Of a DNA stretch of 40,083 nt, positions 10,445-18,946 are shown piece after piece. The notes below the pieces were generated by a model that saw nothing but the letters and a program-made list of their open reading frames with translations, did not search any database and was not told the origin of the DNA. This stretch comes from an uncultured Bacilli bacterium (GTDB lineage Bacteria > Bacillota_I > Bacilli_A > RF39 > UBA660). Numbering within the stretch: position 1 is the first letter of the stretch; each line of letters opens with the position of its first letter. The translations under genes were made by a program, and so were the position numbers. The stretch spans positions 1 through 40,083 of the forward strand of contig CANQHO010000006.1 in assembly GCA_947623815.1 (NCBI GenBank). The letters run 5' to 3'.

Positions 10445-11421
10445 AAAAAATTTTTAGATTTTTAATTATATGTGTTTGTATATTTAGTTTAACTGGTTGT
10501 ACAAAATATATAAAAGTAAATAAAACCCAAGTAAAAAATGAAGAGACTGGACAAGTTCTGGTTAAAAATATTTTGTGTAAGACCAAAAATAATGAAGTAA
10601 TGTATAAAGATACCTTAGCTGATAAAAAATTAAAATTAGATGAAAAAAAACAAAAAGAAATTTTAAAATCAGTTGATTTTGAAAAATTAAGTGATTGTGA
10701 AAAAATGGGTATCGTAGAATCTTATCAAGGAATTTGGACAACAATTTTTGTAAGACCGCTAGCCTTTATTATTATAAAAGTTGGAATGCTTGTTAAAAGT
10801 TACGGATTGGCCCTTATTTTAATAACGATATTTATAAGATTATTAGTTTGGCCTTTTACCAGAAAAACCGCAATGCAATCTGAAAACTTACAAAAGGCTC
10901 AACCAGAATTGAATAAACTAGAAAGAAAATATAGAAATAAAACCGATCAACAAAGTCGAATGATGATGAGTCAAGAAATGTTGATGATTTATAAAAAATA
11001 TGATATTTCGCCTTTATCCGGATGTTTATTTTCATTATTTCAAATTCCATTATTCTTTGCATTTTATGAAGCAATAAGTAGAATTCCAGTTATTTTTGAA
11101 GAAACATTCATTAGTTTTCAATTAGGTACTAGTCCAATTACCGCTTTGGCAAGTGGGCATATGCAATATTTGATTTTAATTATTGCTTTACCACTATCAA
11201 CATATTTTTCATTTAAATTAAATAGTGGTGCTTCAATGGGTGAAGAACAACAACAACAAATGAATATGATGAGAAATATGATGGTAGTATTTATAACAAT
11301 AGCTGCTTTATCTATTTCATCAGGAATTGCTATATATTGGATAACTTCTCAAGCAGTTACAATTATCCAAAATTTAATGGTGAAAAGAGGTAAAAAAAAT
11401 GATAGAAAAAAAACAATTTGA
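10441..11421 (+). CDS. yidC: Membrane protein insertase YidC (lipoprotein type)
   Basis: YidC inserts and folds membrane proteins. The 326-residue protein has a lipoprotein signal ending in the lipobox LTGC (about residues 17-20). An extracytoplasmic segment of about 80 residues follows, then the conserved five-helix core including RLLVWPFTRK, SPLSGCLFSLFQIPLFFAFY and a YWITSQAVTIIQN helix. The short hydrophilic C-terminus is typical of Gram-positive YidC1/SpoIIIJ. It overlaps jag by 23 bp. Confidence 0.95.
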   Translation: MKKIFRFLIICVCIFSLTGCTKYIKVNKTQVKNEETGQVLVKNILCKTKNNEVMYKDTLADKKLKLDEKKQKEILKSVDFEKLSDCEKMGIVESYQGIWTTIFVRPLAFIIIKVGMLVKSYGLALILITIFIRLLVWPFTRKTAMQSENLQKAQPELNKLERKYRNKTDQQSRMMMSQEMLMIYKKYDISPLSGCLFSLFQIPLFFAFYEAISRIPVIFEETFISFQLGTSPITALASGHMQYLILIIALPLSTYFSFKLNSGASMGEEQQQQMNMMRNMMVVFITIAALSISSGIAIYWITSQAVTIIQNLMVKRGKKNDRKKTI

Positions 11422-12013
11422 GGCTAAAACAAAAGATGAAGCATTAAAACAAGCATTGGATTATTTTAAAACAGATATTGACAATTTGATTATTGATGAA
11501 GAATATATAAGTGGAAAATTATTTAAAAGTTCAAAATGTATTTTACGAGTAATAAGTTATAATGATATAGTTAATTATTTAAGAAAGTATTTTAAAGATT
11601 TATCAGAAAAAGCGAAAATACCTATGCAACATGAAATAAGATTTCAAGATGATGTAATACAAGTGATGATTATATCACCAGAATATAATCAAAATTTAAT
11701 TGGCAAAAATGGAAAAACTTTAGATAGTATTCAATCAATAATTAGACAAACATTATTAGTTCAAACGGGAATACCTATTAAAGTAAATGTTGATGTATCA
11801 AATTATAAACAAAGAAAAATCACCCGGTTAGAAAATGAGGTAAGAAAAATCGCTAAAGATGTTATAAAAACTCAAGAAGATATCGCATTAGACCCCATGA
11901 ATTCTTATCAAAGAAGAATTATACATACAATGATTCAAAACATGGAACATGTGACAACGGAAAGTATTGGTGAAGGATCAGAAAGACATATTGTTATAAA
12001 ATATGTCGCATAA
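11399..12013 (+). CDS. khpB: Jag/KhpB, KH-R3H RNA-binding protein
   Basis: An RNA-binding protein next to yidC that with KhpA affects cell elongation in streptococci. The 204 residues show an N-terminal Jag domain (1-50), a KH domain with the loop GKNGKTLD (about 102-109), and an R3H domain ending in SYQRRIIHTMIQ and the GEGSERHIVI motif. The start lies inside yidC after AGAGGT. A hairpin follows the stop codon. Confidence 0.93.
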   Translation: MIEKKQFEAKTKDEALKQALDYFKTDIDNLIIDEEYISGKLFKSSKCILRVISYNDIVNYLRKYFKDLSEKAKIPMQHEIRFQDDVIQVMIISPEYNQNLIGKNGKTLDSIQSIIRQTLLVQTGIPIKVNVDVSNYKQRKITRLENEVRKIAKDVIKTQEDIALDPMNSYQRRIIHTMIQNMEHVTTESIGEGSERHIVIKYVA

Positions 12014-12017
12014 ATTA

Positions 12018-12045
12018 AATATCCTAGTAAAAACTAGGATATTTT
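12018..12045 (+). terminator. Terminator-like hairpin after jag
   Basis: AATATCCTAG-TAAAAA-CTAGGATATT (10-bp perfect stem) followed by only a short T run, then the ribosome site of the next gene. Likely a partial terminator. Confidence 0.65.
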
Positions 12046-12060
12046 AAAAAGGATGAAGAT

Positions 12061-12570
12061 ATGAAAACATTATTAGAAAAATATGAATATATAAAAGAAT
12101 ATTATGATATAGTAAGTCCAATTTTAAATAGTGAGGAATTTCAAAAAAGAAAACAATGGAGACATCATGGTGATACTACCCTTTATGAACATTGTATAAA
12201 GGTATCTTATCTTGCTTATCGCATGTCTTTAAAATTTAAAATGGACAGTAAAAGTGTGGCCATTGGCGGATTATTACACGATTTTTATTATAAACCATGG
12301 ATGGAAAATATTGAAAAAAAACCTCTTTTAAAAAAACATGGTTTTGTTCATGCGAAAGAAGCCAGAGATAATTCCTATAATTATTTTAATGAATATATGA
12401 ATCCAATAATTGATAATATAATTTTAAGACATATGTTTCCATTAAATATAATTCCTCCAAAATATAAAGAAGCATGGTTAGTTAATTTAGCCGATAAAAT
12501 AGCGTCACTAGATTTTATAGAAAAAGAAAGTTTAGCTAAAACATTTGGAATATATAAGAAAGGAAAATAA
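12061..12570 (+). CDS. HD-domain phosphohydrolase
   Basis: The 169-residue protein carries the metal-binding HD-superfamily pattern: H in TTLYEH, the doublet HD in GGLLHDFYY (about 79-87), H in HGFVHAKEA, RHMFPLN, and a final D in NLADKIAS. These enzymes hydrolyse phosphate esters, often of nucleotides, but the substrate cannot be told here. It stands three bases before mnmE in the same direction, so it is likely cotranscribed. AAGGATGAAGAT precedes the ATG. Confidence 0.85.
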   Translation: MKTLLEKYEYIKEYYDIVSPILNSEEFQKRKQWRHHGDTTLYEHCIKVSYLAYRMSLKFKMDSKSVAIGGLLHDFYYKPWMENIEKKPLLKKHGFVHAKEARDNSYNYFNEYMNPIIDNIILRHMFPLNIIPPKYKEAWLVNLADKIASLDFIEKESLAKTFGIYKKGK

Positions 12571-12573
12571 AAA

Positions 12574-13923
12574 ATGGAAGATACAATAGTGGCTATTTCA
12601 ACAGCCTTAGGAGTTGGAGCAATTTCGATAGTTCGAGTAAGTGGAACGGATGCTATAAGTATTGTAAATGAAATTTTTACTGGCAAAGATTTATCTAAAG
12701 TCGAATCTCATACAGTACATTATGGATTTATCAAAGAAGAAAATAAAAAAATAGATGAAGTTTTAATAACAGTTATGAAATCTCCTAAAACTTTTACTAG
12801 AGAAGATATTGTTGAAATAAATTGTCATGGTGGAATAATGACTACCAAAAAAATAATGGAATTGTTAATTAGAAAAGGTTGCCGAGTAGCCGAACCAGGA
12901 GAATTTACTAAAAGAGCATTTTTAAATGGAAGAATAGATTTATTAGAGGCCGAAGCCGTTATGGATATAATAGAAGCAAAAACCGAAAATAATGCAACTT
13001 TAGCGTTAAATCAATTGACTGGAAGTATATCAAATAAAATAGAATCATTAAGACAAGAAATAATTGAACTTTTAGCCTCGATAGAAGTTAGTATAGACTA
13101 TCCTGAATACGATGAGGCAAATCAAGCAACCAATGAATACTTAAAAACAGGTATAGAAAATATTTTAGAAAAGATTAAGAAAATAATAAAAAACAGTGAA
13201 GATGGAATTATTTTAAAAAATGGAATAAAAACTGTTATTTTAGGTAAACCAAATGTTGGAAAAAGCAGTTTATTAAATAGTTTATTAGAAGAAGAAAAAG
13301 CCATTGTAACTTCTATACCCGGAACAACTAGAGATATTGTTGAAGGATCAGTTAATATAGGTGGTTTAATTTTAGATATGATGGACACAGCCGGTATTAG
13401 AGAAACTGATGATAAAATAGAAGAAATAGGCGTTCAAAAAAGTCTGGAAATAATGAATCAAGCCGATTTGATTTTATATTTAGTAGATAGTTCTAATTAT
13501 CAAAAAGAAGATTTAGATTTGTTAAATAAAATAAAAGATAAAAAAGTTATTGTAATATTAAATAAAATAGATTTAAAAAATGATATATCTTTAGATAATG
13601 TAAGTTATCCTATAGTTAAAATAAGTGTCAAAGAAGGAATTGGAATAGACAATTTAAAAGAAGAAATAATTAAATTATTTAATCAAAATAAATTAGAAAC
13701 CAAAGATTTAACATATTTAACTAATGCTAGAAGTATAGCGTTACTAAAAAAATCTTATGATAGTTTGTTGTCGGCCCAAAATAGTTCTATAAATAATATG
13801 CCAGTCGATATTACAGAAATAGATTTAAAAGAAGCATGGAATTTATTGGGAATGATAATAGGAAAAACTTATGAAGATGAACTAATTGATCAGTTATTTT
13901 CCCAATTTTGTTTAGGAAAGTAA
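12574..13923 (+). CDS. mnmE: tRNA modification GTPase MnmE
   Basis: MnmE with MnmG adds the carboxymethylaminomethyl group to U34 of certain tRNAs. Of 449 residues, the N-terminal folate-binding domain ends near 118, followed by a helical domain that encloses the G domain: GKPNVGKSS (224-232), GTTRD (250-254), DTAG (271-274), NKID. The protein ends in CLGK, the CxGK motif with the catalytic Cys446. The partner mnmG lies 0.6 kb downstream, separated by an inserted gene on the other strand. Confidence 0.97.
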   Translation: MEDTIVAISTALGVGAISIVRVSGTDAISIVNEIFTGKDLSKVESHTVHYGFIKEENKKIDEVLITVMKSPKTFTREDIVEINCHGGIMTTKKIMELLIRKGCRVAEPGEFTKRAFLNGRIDLLEAEAVMDIIEAKTENNATLALNQLTGSISNKIESLRQEIIELLASIEVSIDYPEYDEANQATNEYLKTGIENILEKIKKIIKNSEDGIILKNGIKTVILGKPNVGKSSLLNSLLEEEKAIVTSIPGTTRDIVEGSVNIGGLILDMMDTAGIRETDDKIEEIGVQKSLEIMNQADLILYLVDSSNYQKEDLDLLNKIKDKKVIVILNKIDLKNDISLDNVSYPIVKISVKEGIGIDNLKEEIIKLFNQNKLETKDLTYLTNARSIALLKKSYDSLLSAQNSSINNMPVDITEIDLKEAWNLLGMIIGKTYEDELIDQLFSQFCLGK

Positions 13924-13950
13924 AAAAGCAGGACTAAACCTGTTTTTTAA
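13922..13950. terminator. Bidirectional terminator between mnmE and a convergent gene
   Basis: A-run, GCAGG-ACTAAA-CCTGT, T-run: works on both strands. The stop codon of the minus-strand gene lies in the loop. Confidence 0.8.
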
Positions 13951-14389
13951 TTTTTCTTTTAATTTTATAAGTTTTTTCTCCTAATTTATATAATCCATTT
14001 TCTTGTTTTTCATATTTTATAACATTATCTTGATATAAATTTTTATTTATTTCATCTAATTCATCAAAATCATAACATAATAAATCAGATATTTCTTCTA
14101 AATGATTTAAATAAATATTAGGTAAATAAGATATTTCATAGTTTTCTATAAAACGATTTAAAGATAAATTTCCTAAAGTTAAATAATAATTTAGTTCTTT
14201 AGTAGATAAATTAAATTTTTTCTTAATTTGTTTATCAGTTATACCTTTTTTCTTATAAAGTTTAATTTTAAGGGCTAAATTTAACTCTTCAAAATCAAAT
14301 TTTTTTACTATATATTTTGGCATACAATTAGGTATATATCCAACATCTTTTTTATAAATTACATTTATTATATCTTTATTTGGATTCAT
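13934..14389 (-). CDS. Unknown protein with a predicted HTH
   Basis: I do not recognise this 151-residue protein. A helix-turn-helix-like segment is visible at about 50-75 (GITDKQIKKKFNLSTKELNYYL), so DNA binding is possible. The C-terminal tail is strongly basic (KTYKIKRKIKKQV). The ATG at 14389 has AGGAGG eight bases upstream; a TTG one codon earlier is possible. It lies between mnmE and mnmG, which are adjacent in Bacillus, and points against replication, so it looks like an insertion into the cluster. Confidence 0.75.
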   Translation of the reverse strand: MNPNKDIINVIYKKDVGYIPNCMPKYIVKKFDFEELNLALKIKLYKKKGITDKQIKKKFNLSTKELNYYLTLGNLSLNRFIENYEISYLPNIYLNHLEEISDLLCYDFDELDEINKNLYQDNVIKYEKQENGLYKLGEKTYKIKRKIKKQV

Positions 14390-14414
14390 CAAAACATCCT
14401 CCTTTTAAAAAAAT

Positions 14415-14443
14415 ATTTTATTCCTTATTATAATAAATGTCAA
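14415..14443 (-). promoter_or_regulatory. Promoter of the HTH gene
   Basis: Minus strand TTGACA (14438-14443), 17 bp, TAAAAT (14415-14420). Confidence 0.65.
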
Positions 14444-14485
14444 TGATTAAATTTTTATAACATAGAAAAAAACAAAAATTAAATA

Positions 14486-14514
14486 TTGTATTTTATAATA
14501 TAAAATAGTATAAT
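14486..14514 (+). promoter_or_regulatory. Promoter of mnmG-rsmG
   Basis: TTGTAT (14486-14491), 17 bp, TATAAT (14509-14514). Confidence 0.6.
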
Positions 14515-14545
14515 TAAAACGTTTAATTAAAAGGAAGTGACCATT

Positions 14546-16411
14546 ATGGAATATGAAATAATTGTTGTTGGAGGTGGACATGCTGGATGTGAAGCGGCTT
14601 TAGCCTGCGCAAGATTAAATCATAAAACTTTATTAGTAACAGGAAATATCAAAAATATTGCTGATATGCCATGTAATCCATCAATTGGAGGTTCAGCTAA
14701 AGGAATAGTAGTAAGAGAAATTGATGCTTTAGGTGGGCAAATGGGGAAAAATGCGGATAAAGGTAAAATTCAAATAAAAATGTTAAATTATAAAAAAGGC
14801 CCTGCTGTTCAAGCCTTAAGAGCCCAAGCCGATAAAATAGTTTATCCTAAAGAAATGCTTAAAACTTTAAAAAATACAAAAAACTTAGAAATACTAGAAA
14901 ATATGGTTGAAGACTTAATAGTAGATAATAATATAGTTAAAGGTGTTATTTTAAAAAATGGGGAAAAAATAACATCAAAAGCGGTAATCTTAACTACGGG
15001 AACATATTTAAAGGCTGATATTTTAGTTGGCGATACTAGAACTAGAAAAGGTCCCCATGGTGAAGAACCATCTAATCATCTAAGTGATAATTTAAAAAAA
15101 TTAGGTTTTACTATCAAACGTTTAAAAACTGGAACTCCGCCAAGAATAGCTAAAGATTCAATTGATTTTTCAAAAACTAAAATTGAATATGGTGATGATT
15201 ATCCTTATACATTTAGTTTTGATAACGAAGAAATTACTAAATTACCTGAAGTACCATGCCATTTAGTATATACAACTTTAAAAACTCATCAAATTATTTT
15301 AGATCATTTAAATGAATCAAGTATGTATGGTGGTTTAGATGATATAAAAGGAATTGGTCCAAGATATTGTCCGTCAATAGAAGATAAAATAGTTAGATTT
15401 AAAGATAAAGAAAGACATCAATTATTTTTAGAACCCGAAAGTTTATATTATGATGATATTTATATTCAAGGTTTTTCTACCTCGATGCCACATTATGTTC
15501 AAGAACAAATGGTTCACAGTTTACCAGGATTAGAAAATGCCAAAATTTTAAAATATGCATATGCCATAGAATATGATTCTATCTACCCTACGCAATTAAA
15601 AAGGTCACTTGAAACTAAAATAATTGAAAACTTATACTGTGCTGGTCAGATAAATGGAACTAGTGGTTATGAAGAAGCCGCTTGTCAAGGACTAATTGCC
15701 GGTATCAATGCTTCCTTAAAATTAGAAAAAAAAGAACCCCTAATATTAAAAAGAAATGAAGCATATATTGGAGTTTTAATTGATGACTTAGTAACAAAAG
15801 GAATAAGAGATCCATATCGATTATTAACATCTAGAGCCGAATATCGATTATTACTAAGACATGATAATGCCGATTTAAGATTAAGAGAATATGGATATAA
15901 AATTGGTTTAATAAATGAAAAACAATATCAAAAATTACAAAAGAAAAAAGAAGATATTGAAAATTGTATTAAATTATTAAAAGATAATAAACTAAATCCT
16001 AGTGATGAAGTCAATGAAAAATTAAAAAGTATTTTATCAACTCCCATAAAAGATGGAATTAGTTTTTATAATTTATTAAAACGTCCAGAAGTAACTATTG
16101 ATTTTATAAAACTATTTATTAGTTTACCTTATGATGAAGAAGTAATAAATCAAGTTGAAATAACAGATAAGTATGAAGGATATATAAAAAAGGCTTTAAA
16201 AGAAGCCCAAAAAATGTTAAAACTAGAAAATCAAATAATCCCAGAAAATTTAGATTATGATTTAGTTCCTAATATAGCGAGTGAAGCAAGACAAAAACTA
16301 AAAGAAGTAAAACCAACATCAATTGGTCAAGCCATAAGAATAAGTGGAGTTAACCCGGCTGATATATCAGTTTTATCAGTTTATTTAAAAAAGGAGAAAG
16401 TTAATGGATAA
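14546..16411 (+). CDS. mnmG: tRNA U34 carboxymethylaminomethyl synthase, MnmG subunit
   Basis: The FAD-binding partner of MnmE. The 621-residue protein starts with the Rossmann motif GGGHAG (9-14) and has CNPSIGGSAKG near residue 47, typical of the GidA family, and GTSGYEEAACQG near 371. The ATG at 14546 has AAGGAAGTGA in front; an in-frame GTG at 14537 falls inside that ribosome site and is rejected. It overlaps rsmG by eight bases. Confidence 0.97.
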   Translation: MEYEIIVVGGGHAGCEAALACARLNHKTLLVTGNIKNIADMPCNPSIGGSAKGIVVREIDALGGQMGKNADKGKIQIKMLNYKKGPAVQALRAQADKIVYPKEMLKTLKNTKNLEILENMVEDLIVDNNIVKGVILKNGEKITSKAVILTTGTYLKADILVGDTRTRKGPHGEEPSNHLSDNLKKLGFTIKRLKTGTPPRIAKDSIDFSKTKIEYGDDYPYTFSFDNEEITKLPEVPCHLVYTTLKTHQIILDHLNESSMYGGLDDIKGIGPRYCPSIEDKIVRFKDKERHQLFLEPESLYYDDIYIQGFSTSMPHYVQEQMVHSLPGLENAKILKYAYAIEYDSIYPTQLKRSLETKIIENLYCAGQINGTSGYEEAACQGLIAGINASLKLEKKEPLILKRNEAYIGVLIDDLVTKGIRDPYRLLTSRAEYRLLLRHDNADLRLREYGYKIGLINEKQYQKLQKKKEDIENCIKLLKDNKLNPSDEVNEKLKSILSTPIKDGISFYNLLKRPEVTIDFIKLFISLPYDEEVINQVEITDKYEGYIKKALKEAQKMLKLENQIIPENLDYDLVPNIASEARQKLKEVKPTSIGQAIRISGVNPADISVLSVYLKKEKVNG

Positions 16412-17108
16412 AACCAAATGGTTAGAAGATATAAAAAAACTTGGAATAAATATAAATGAAAAACAATTAGAAAAATTAGATGCTTTTTATAATATGTTAA
16501 TAGAAAAAAACAAGGTTATGAACCTCACTGCAATAACTGATAAAAAAGAAGTATATTATAAACATTTTTATGATAGTTTATCAATTATAAAAATTGTAAA
16601 TTTAGAAAAACAGAACAAGTTATGTGATTTTGGTAGTGGGGCTGGTTTTCCTGGAATTATATTAGGTATAATTTTTCCTAATTTACAAATAACTTTAGTA
16701 GAAGCCCAATTAAAAAGAGTAAATTTTTTAAATGAAGTTATTGAAAAATTAGATTTAAAAAATATTGAAGCCATTCATGAACGTATAGAAGATTATGTTC
16801 AAAAAAATGAAGAAAAATTTGATATTATAATTGCTAGAGCGGTGGCTAAACTTTCTATTTTATTAGAATGGTCGGTTAAAGGATTAAAAATAAATGGTTC
16901 ATTTATAGCAATGAAAACTGATAGTAAACAAGAAATATCAGAAATAAAAAATGCTTTAAATATTTTAAACATGAAAATTGAAAAATCCATTGACTTTATT
17001 TTACCAGAATACGAGGCTAAAAGATGTTTAATAAGTATAAAAAAATTATCAAAAACAAATAAAAAATATCCAAGAAAATATAGTGAAATAAAAAGAAGAC
17101 CATTATAA
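16404..17108 (+). CDS. rsmG: 16S rRNA (guanine-N7) methyltransferase RsmG
   Basis: RsmG methylates G527 of 16S rRNA (E. coli numbering). The 234 residues contain the SAM-binding motif DFGSGAGFPGI (about 75-85), the N-terminal segment NLTAIT and IIARAVAKLS, with a basic C-terminus. AAAGGAGAAAG precedes the ATG inside mnmG. A terminator follows directly, so the unit is mnmG-rsmG and noc is separate. Confidence 0.96.
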   Translation: MDKTKWLEDIKKLGININEKQLEKLDAFYNMLIEKNKVMNLTAITDKKEVYYKHFYDSLSIIKIVNLEKQNKLCDFGSGAGFPGIILGIIFPNLQITLVEAQLKRVNFLNEVIEKLDLKNIEAIHERIEDYVQKNEEKFDIIIARAVAKLSILLEWSVKGLKINGSFIAMKTDSKQEISEIKNALNILNMKIEKSIDFILPEYEAKRCLISIKKLSKTNKKYPRKYSEIKRRPL

Positions 17109-17128
17109 GAAAAAATCTTCTTTTTTTT
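17091..17128 (+). terminator. Terminator after rsmG
   Basis: AAAAGAAGA ... TCTTCTTTT followed by T; the left arm lies in the last rsmG codons. Confidence 0.75.
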
Positions 17129-17136
17129 ATTTTATA

Positions 17137-17174
17137 ATTATTTCCCAAAATTTCATTGCATTATTTCCCAAAAT
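17137..17174 (+). repeat. Two 15-bp direct repeats in the noc promoter, candidate operator
   Basis: ATTATTTCCCAAAAT occurs exactly at 17137-17151 and 17160-17174, a 23-bp step. Each contains TATTTCCC, the left half of the Noc-binding site TATTTCCCGGGAAATA. The second copy covers the end of the -35 box and the promoter spacer. Confidence 0.7.
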
Positions 17175-17184
17175 ATAGTATGAT
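17156..17184 (+). promoter_or_regulatory. Promoter of noc
   Basis: TTGCAT (17156-17161), 17 bp, TATGAT (17179-17184). Confidence 0.55.
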
Positions 17185-17211
17185 AATATAGAAGAATAAG
17201 GAAGGGATTTT

Positions 17212-18870
17212 ATGAAGATTGAAAATGATGTAAAAATATTAAACTTAGATGATATTTTGCCAAATCGTTTTCAACCAAGAATTACTTTCAACGAACAAGC
17301 TATTTTGGAATTAGCTGATTCCATTAAAGAACATGGAGTAATCCAACCAATAATTGTTAGAAAAATAGCTGATAAGTTTGAAATAATTGCGGGAGAAAGA
17401 CGATATAAGGCAAGTGTATTAGCTGGTAAAACTAACATACCTGCTATAGTAGTTGATTTAAATGATAAAGATAGTGCTGAAATAGCCTTGATCGAAAATG
17501 TTCAAAGACAAGGATTAACCCCAATAGAAGAAGCAGTATCGTATAAAAAAATTCTTGATATGGGTTATTTAAATCAATCCGACTTAGCTAAAAAACTTGG
17601 AAAAAATCAATCGACAATAGCTAATAAATTAAGACTATTAAACTTAAGTGATGAAGTTCAAGATGCTTTATTAAAAGAAAGAATATCTGAACGCCATGCC
17701 CGTTCCTTATTAAGATTGGATAAAGAAAAACAAAATGTTATGTTAAATAGAATTATTACTGAACGCTTAACAGTTAGAAAAACTGATGAAGAAATAAGAA
17801 AAATGTTAGAACAATCAGATGATGATAATGGTGAAGAAAAACAATTAAATCCAATAAAGAAAGAAGGAAATGAAAATATGAATCAAAATGATGTAAATAA
17901 TGTTAATGTACCAAGTGAACCAGTTCAAGAAAATACTATAAATCCAGGATTTATGGATGTTAATAAAATAGAAAGTCAAGCAAGAGATATAAATAGTGTT
18001 TCCATGACTCCAGAAACTCCTGCTGTGGAACAGGCAAATGCTTCAATATTTACTGCTCCATCTCCAGTTGAAGTAACCCCAACACCTGTTACTACTCCAG
18101 AACCAGTATCAAATAGTATACCTCAACCGGATGTAGTTACTCCTCAGAGTTCATTTGATACTCCTCAAACTCCACAGATGGCAGTTCCACCTGTAATGCC
18201 AACTGAACAACCTATGCCACAACCAGATTTTAATCCAATGGAATCTGAATTAGTAAGTGGAGGAAAATTCTTTAATATACCTGTTGATAATGGAAATGAT
18301 GTAAATAATAATATGAATACTCAACCAGTTAATAATACTTTTGGTATTCCAACTCAACCTATTATGGGTCAAGAAAATGTAGCAATGCCAGAAACTAATC
18401 AAGTAAATCCAGTTGCTTCTATGTTTGCCGCCAATCAAAATCAAGCAGTTGAAAGTATACCAACAACACCTGATATGACCAAAATAAATTCTAATTTAAG
18501 TGCTCCAGTAAATAATGAACCTATATATAATCAAACTATTCCTAATGAACCAATAATTACGCAAAATCCAGCAATGACAAATCCAAGTCCAATGAATTCA
18601 TTTGGAATGAATCAAACCCAAAATATGGGAAATTTTAACCCTAATCAAAGTTTAGTGGAAATAGGAGGCAATGGTGTAGCAACTGAAGAACCTGTTTTAC
18701 AACCAGTTATGCAAACAGTTGTCCAACCAAAAAAAGCTGATTTAAAAGAAGCAATTATGCTAATTAGAAATTGTGCAGATAAAATAGAAAGTATGGGATT
18801 TATAATTGATGTAGAAGAATTAGATTTTGAAAATTCTTATCAAGTTTCTTTTAAAATAAATAAAGATTAA
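17212..18870 (+). CDS. noc: Noc-type ParB-family nucleoid occlusion protein with a long linker
   Basis: ParB-family CTP switches spread on DNA; Noc keeps the division ring off the nucleoid. The 552 residues comprise the N-terminal CTP domain with NRFQPR (18-23), GERR (61-64) and ENVQR (95-99), and an HTH domain (121-165). The family C-terminal dimer domain is at 505-552, where IMLIRNCADKIESMGF to YQVSFKINK resembles the end of Bacillus Noc. At the four residues that separate Noc from ParB it has Gln133, Lys139, Asn144 and Arg161, that is three of four Noc-type. The N-terminal amphipathic membrane helix of Noc is absent. Between the two halves lie about 300 residues of Pro/Asn/Gln/Thr-rich, probably disordered sequence. 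The rsmG neighbour matches Bacillus. No parA or second parB is nearby. Confidence 0.85.
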   Translation: MKIENDVKILNLDDILPNRFQPRITFNEQAILELADSIKEHGVIQPIIVRKIADKFEIIAGERRYKASVLAGKTNIPAIVVDLNDKDSAEIALIENVQRQGLTPIEEAVSYKKILDMGYLNQSDLAKKLGKNQSTIANKLRLLNLSDEVQDALLKERISERHARSLLRLDKEKQNVMLNRIITERLTVRKTDEEIRKMLEQSDDDNGEEKQLNPIKKEGNENMNQNDVNNVNVPSEPVQENTINPGFMDVNKIESQARDINSVSMTPETPAVEQANASIFTAPSPVEVTPTPVTTPEPVSNSIPQPDVVTPQSSFDTPQTPQMAVPPVMPTEQPMPQPDFNPMESELVSGGKFFNIPVDNGNDVNNNMNTQPVNNTFGIPTQPIMGQENVAMPETNQVNPVASMFAANQNQAVESIPTTPDMTKINSNLSAPVNNEPIYNQTIPNEPIITQNPAMTNPSPMNSFGMNQTQNMGNFNPNQSLVEIGGNGVATEEPVLQPVMQTVVQPKKADLKEAIMLIRNCADKIESMGFIIDVEELDFENSYQVSFKINKD

Positions 18871-18893
18871 CATGTTTTGTGACATGTTTTTTT
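18869..18893 (+). terminator. Terminator after noc
   Basis: AACATGT-tttgtg-ACATGTT followed by a T run; starts in the stop codon. Confidence 0.8.
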
Positions 18894-18894
18894 A

Positions 18895-18923
18895 TTTACA
18901 ATTTGGAATAAATATTTTATAAT
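18895..18923 (+). promoter_or_regulatory. Promoter of the giant sigma gene
   Basis: TTTACA (18895-18900), 17 bp, TATAAT (18918-18923), with GGAGGAAA just before the ATG. Near-consensus, so constitutive housekeeping transcription is likely. Confidence 0.75.
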
Positions 18924-18946
18924 AACGAAGTCTGGAGGAAACATTT

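Noticed and set aside
17212-18870. Protein as Spo0J/ParB acting on the parS array
   Set aside because: Three of four specificity residues and the C-terminal domain are Noc-type, and the gene stands next to rsmG as noc does; kept open as an experimental question.
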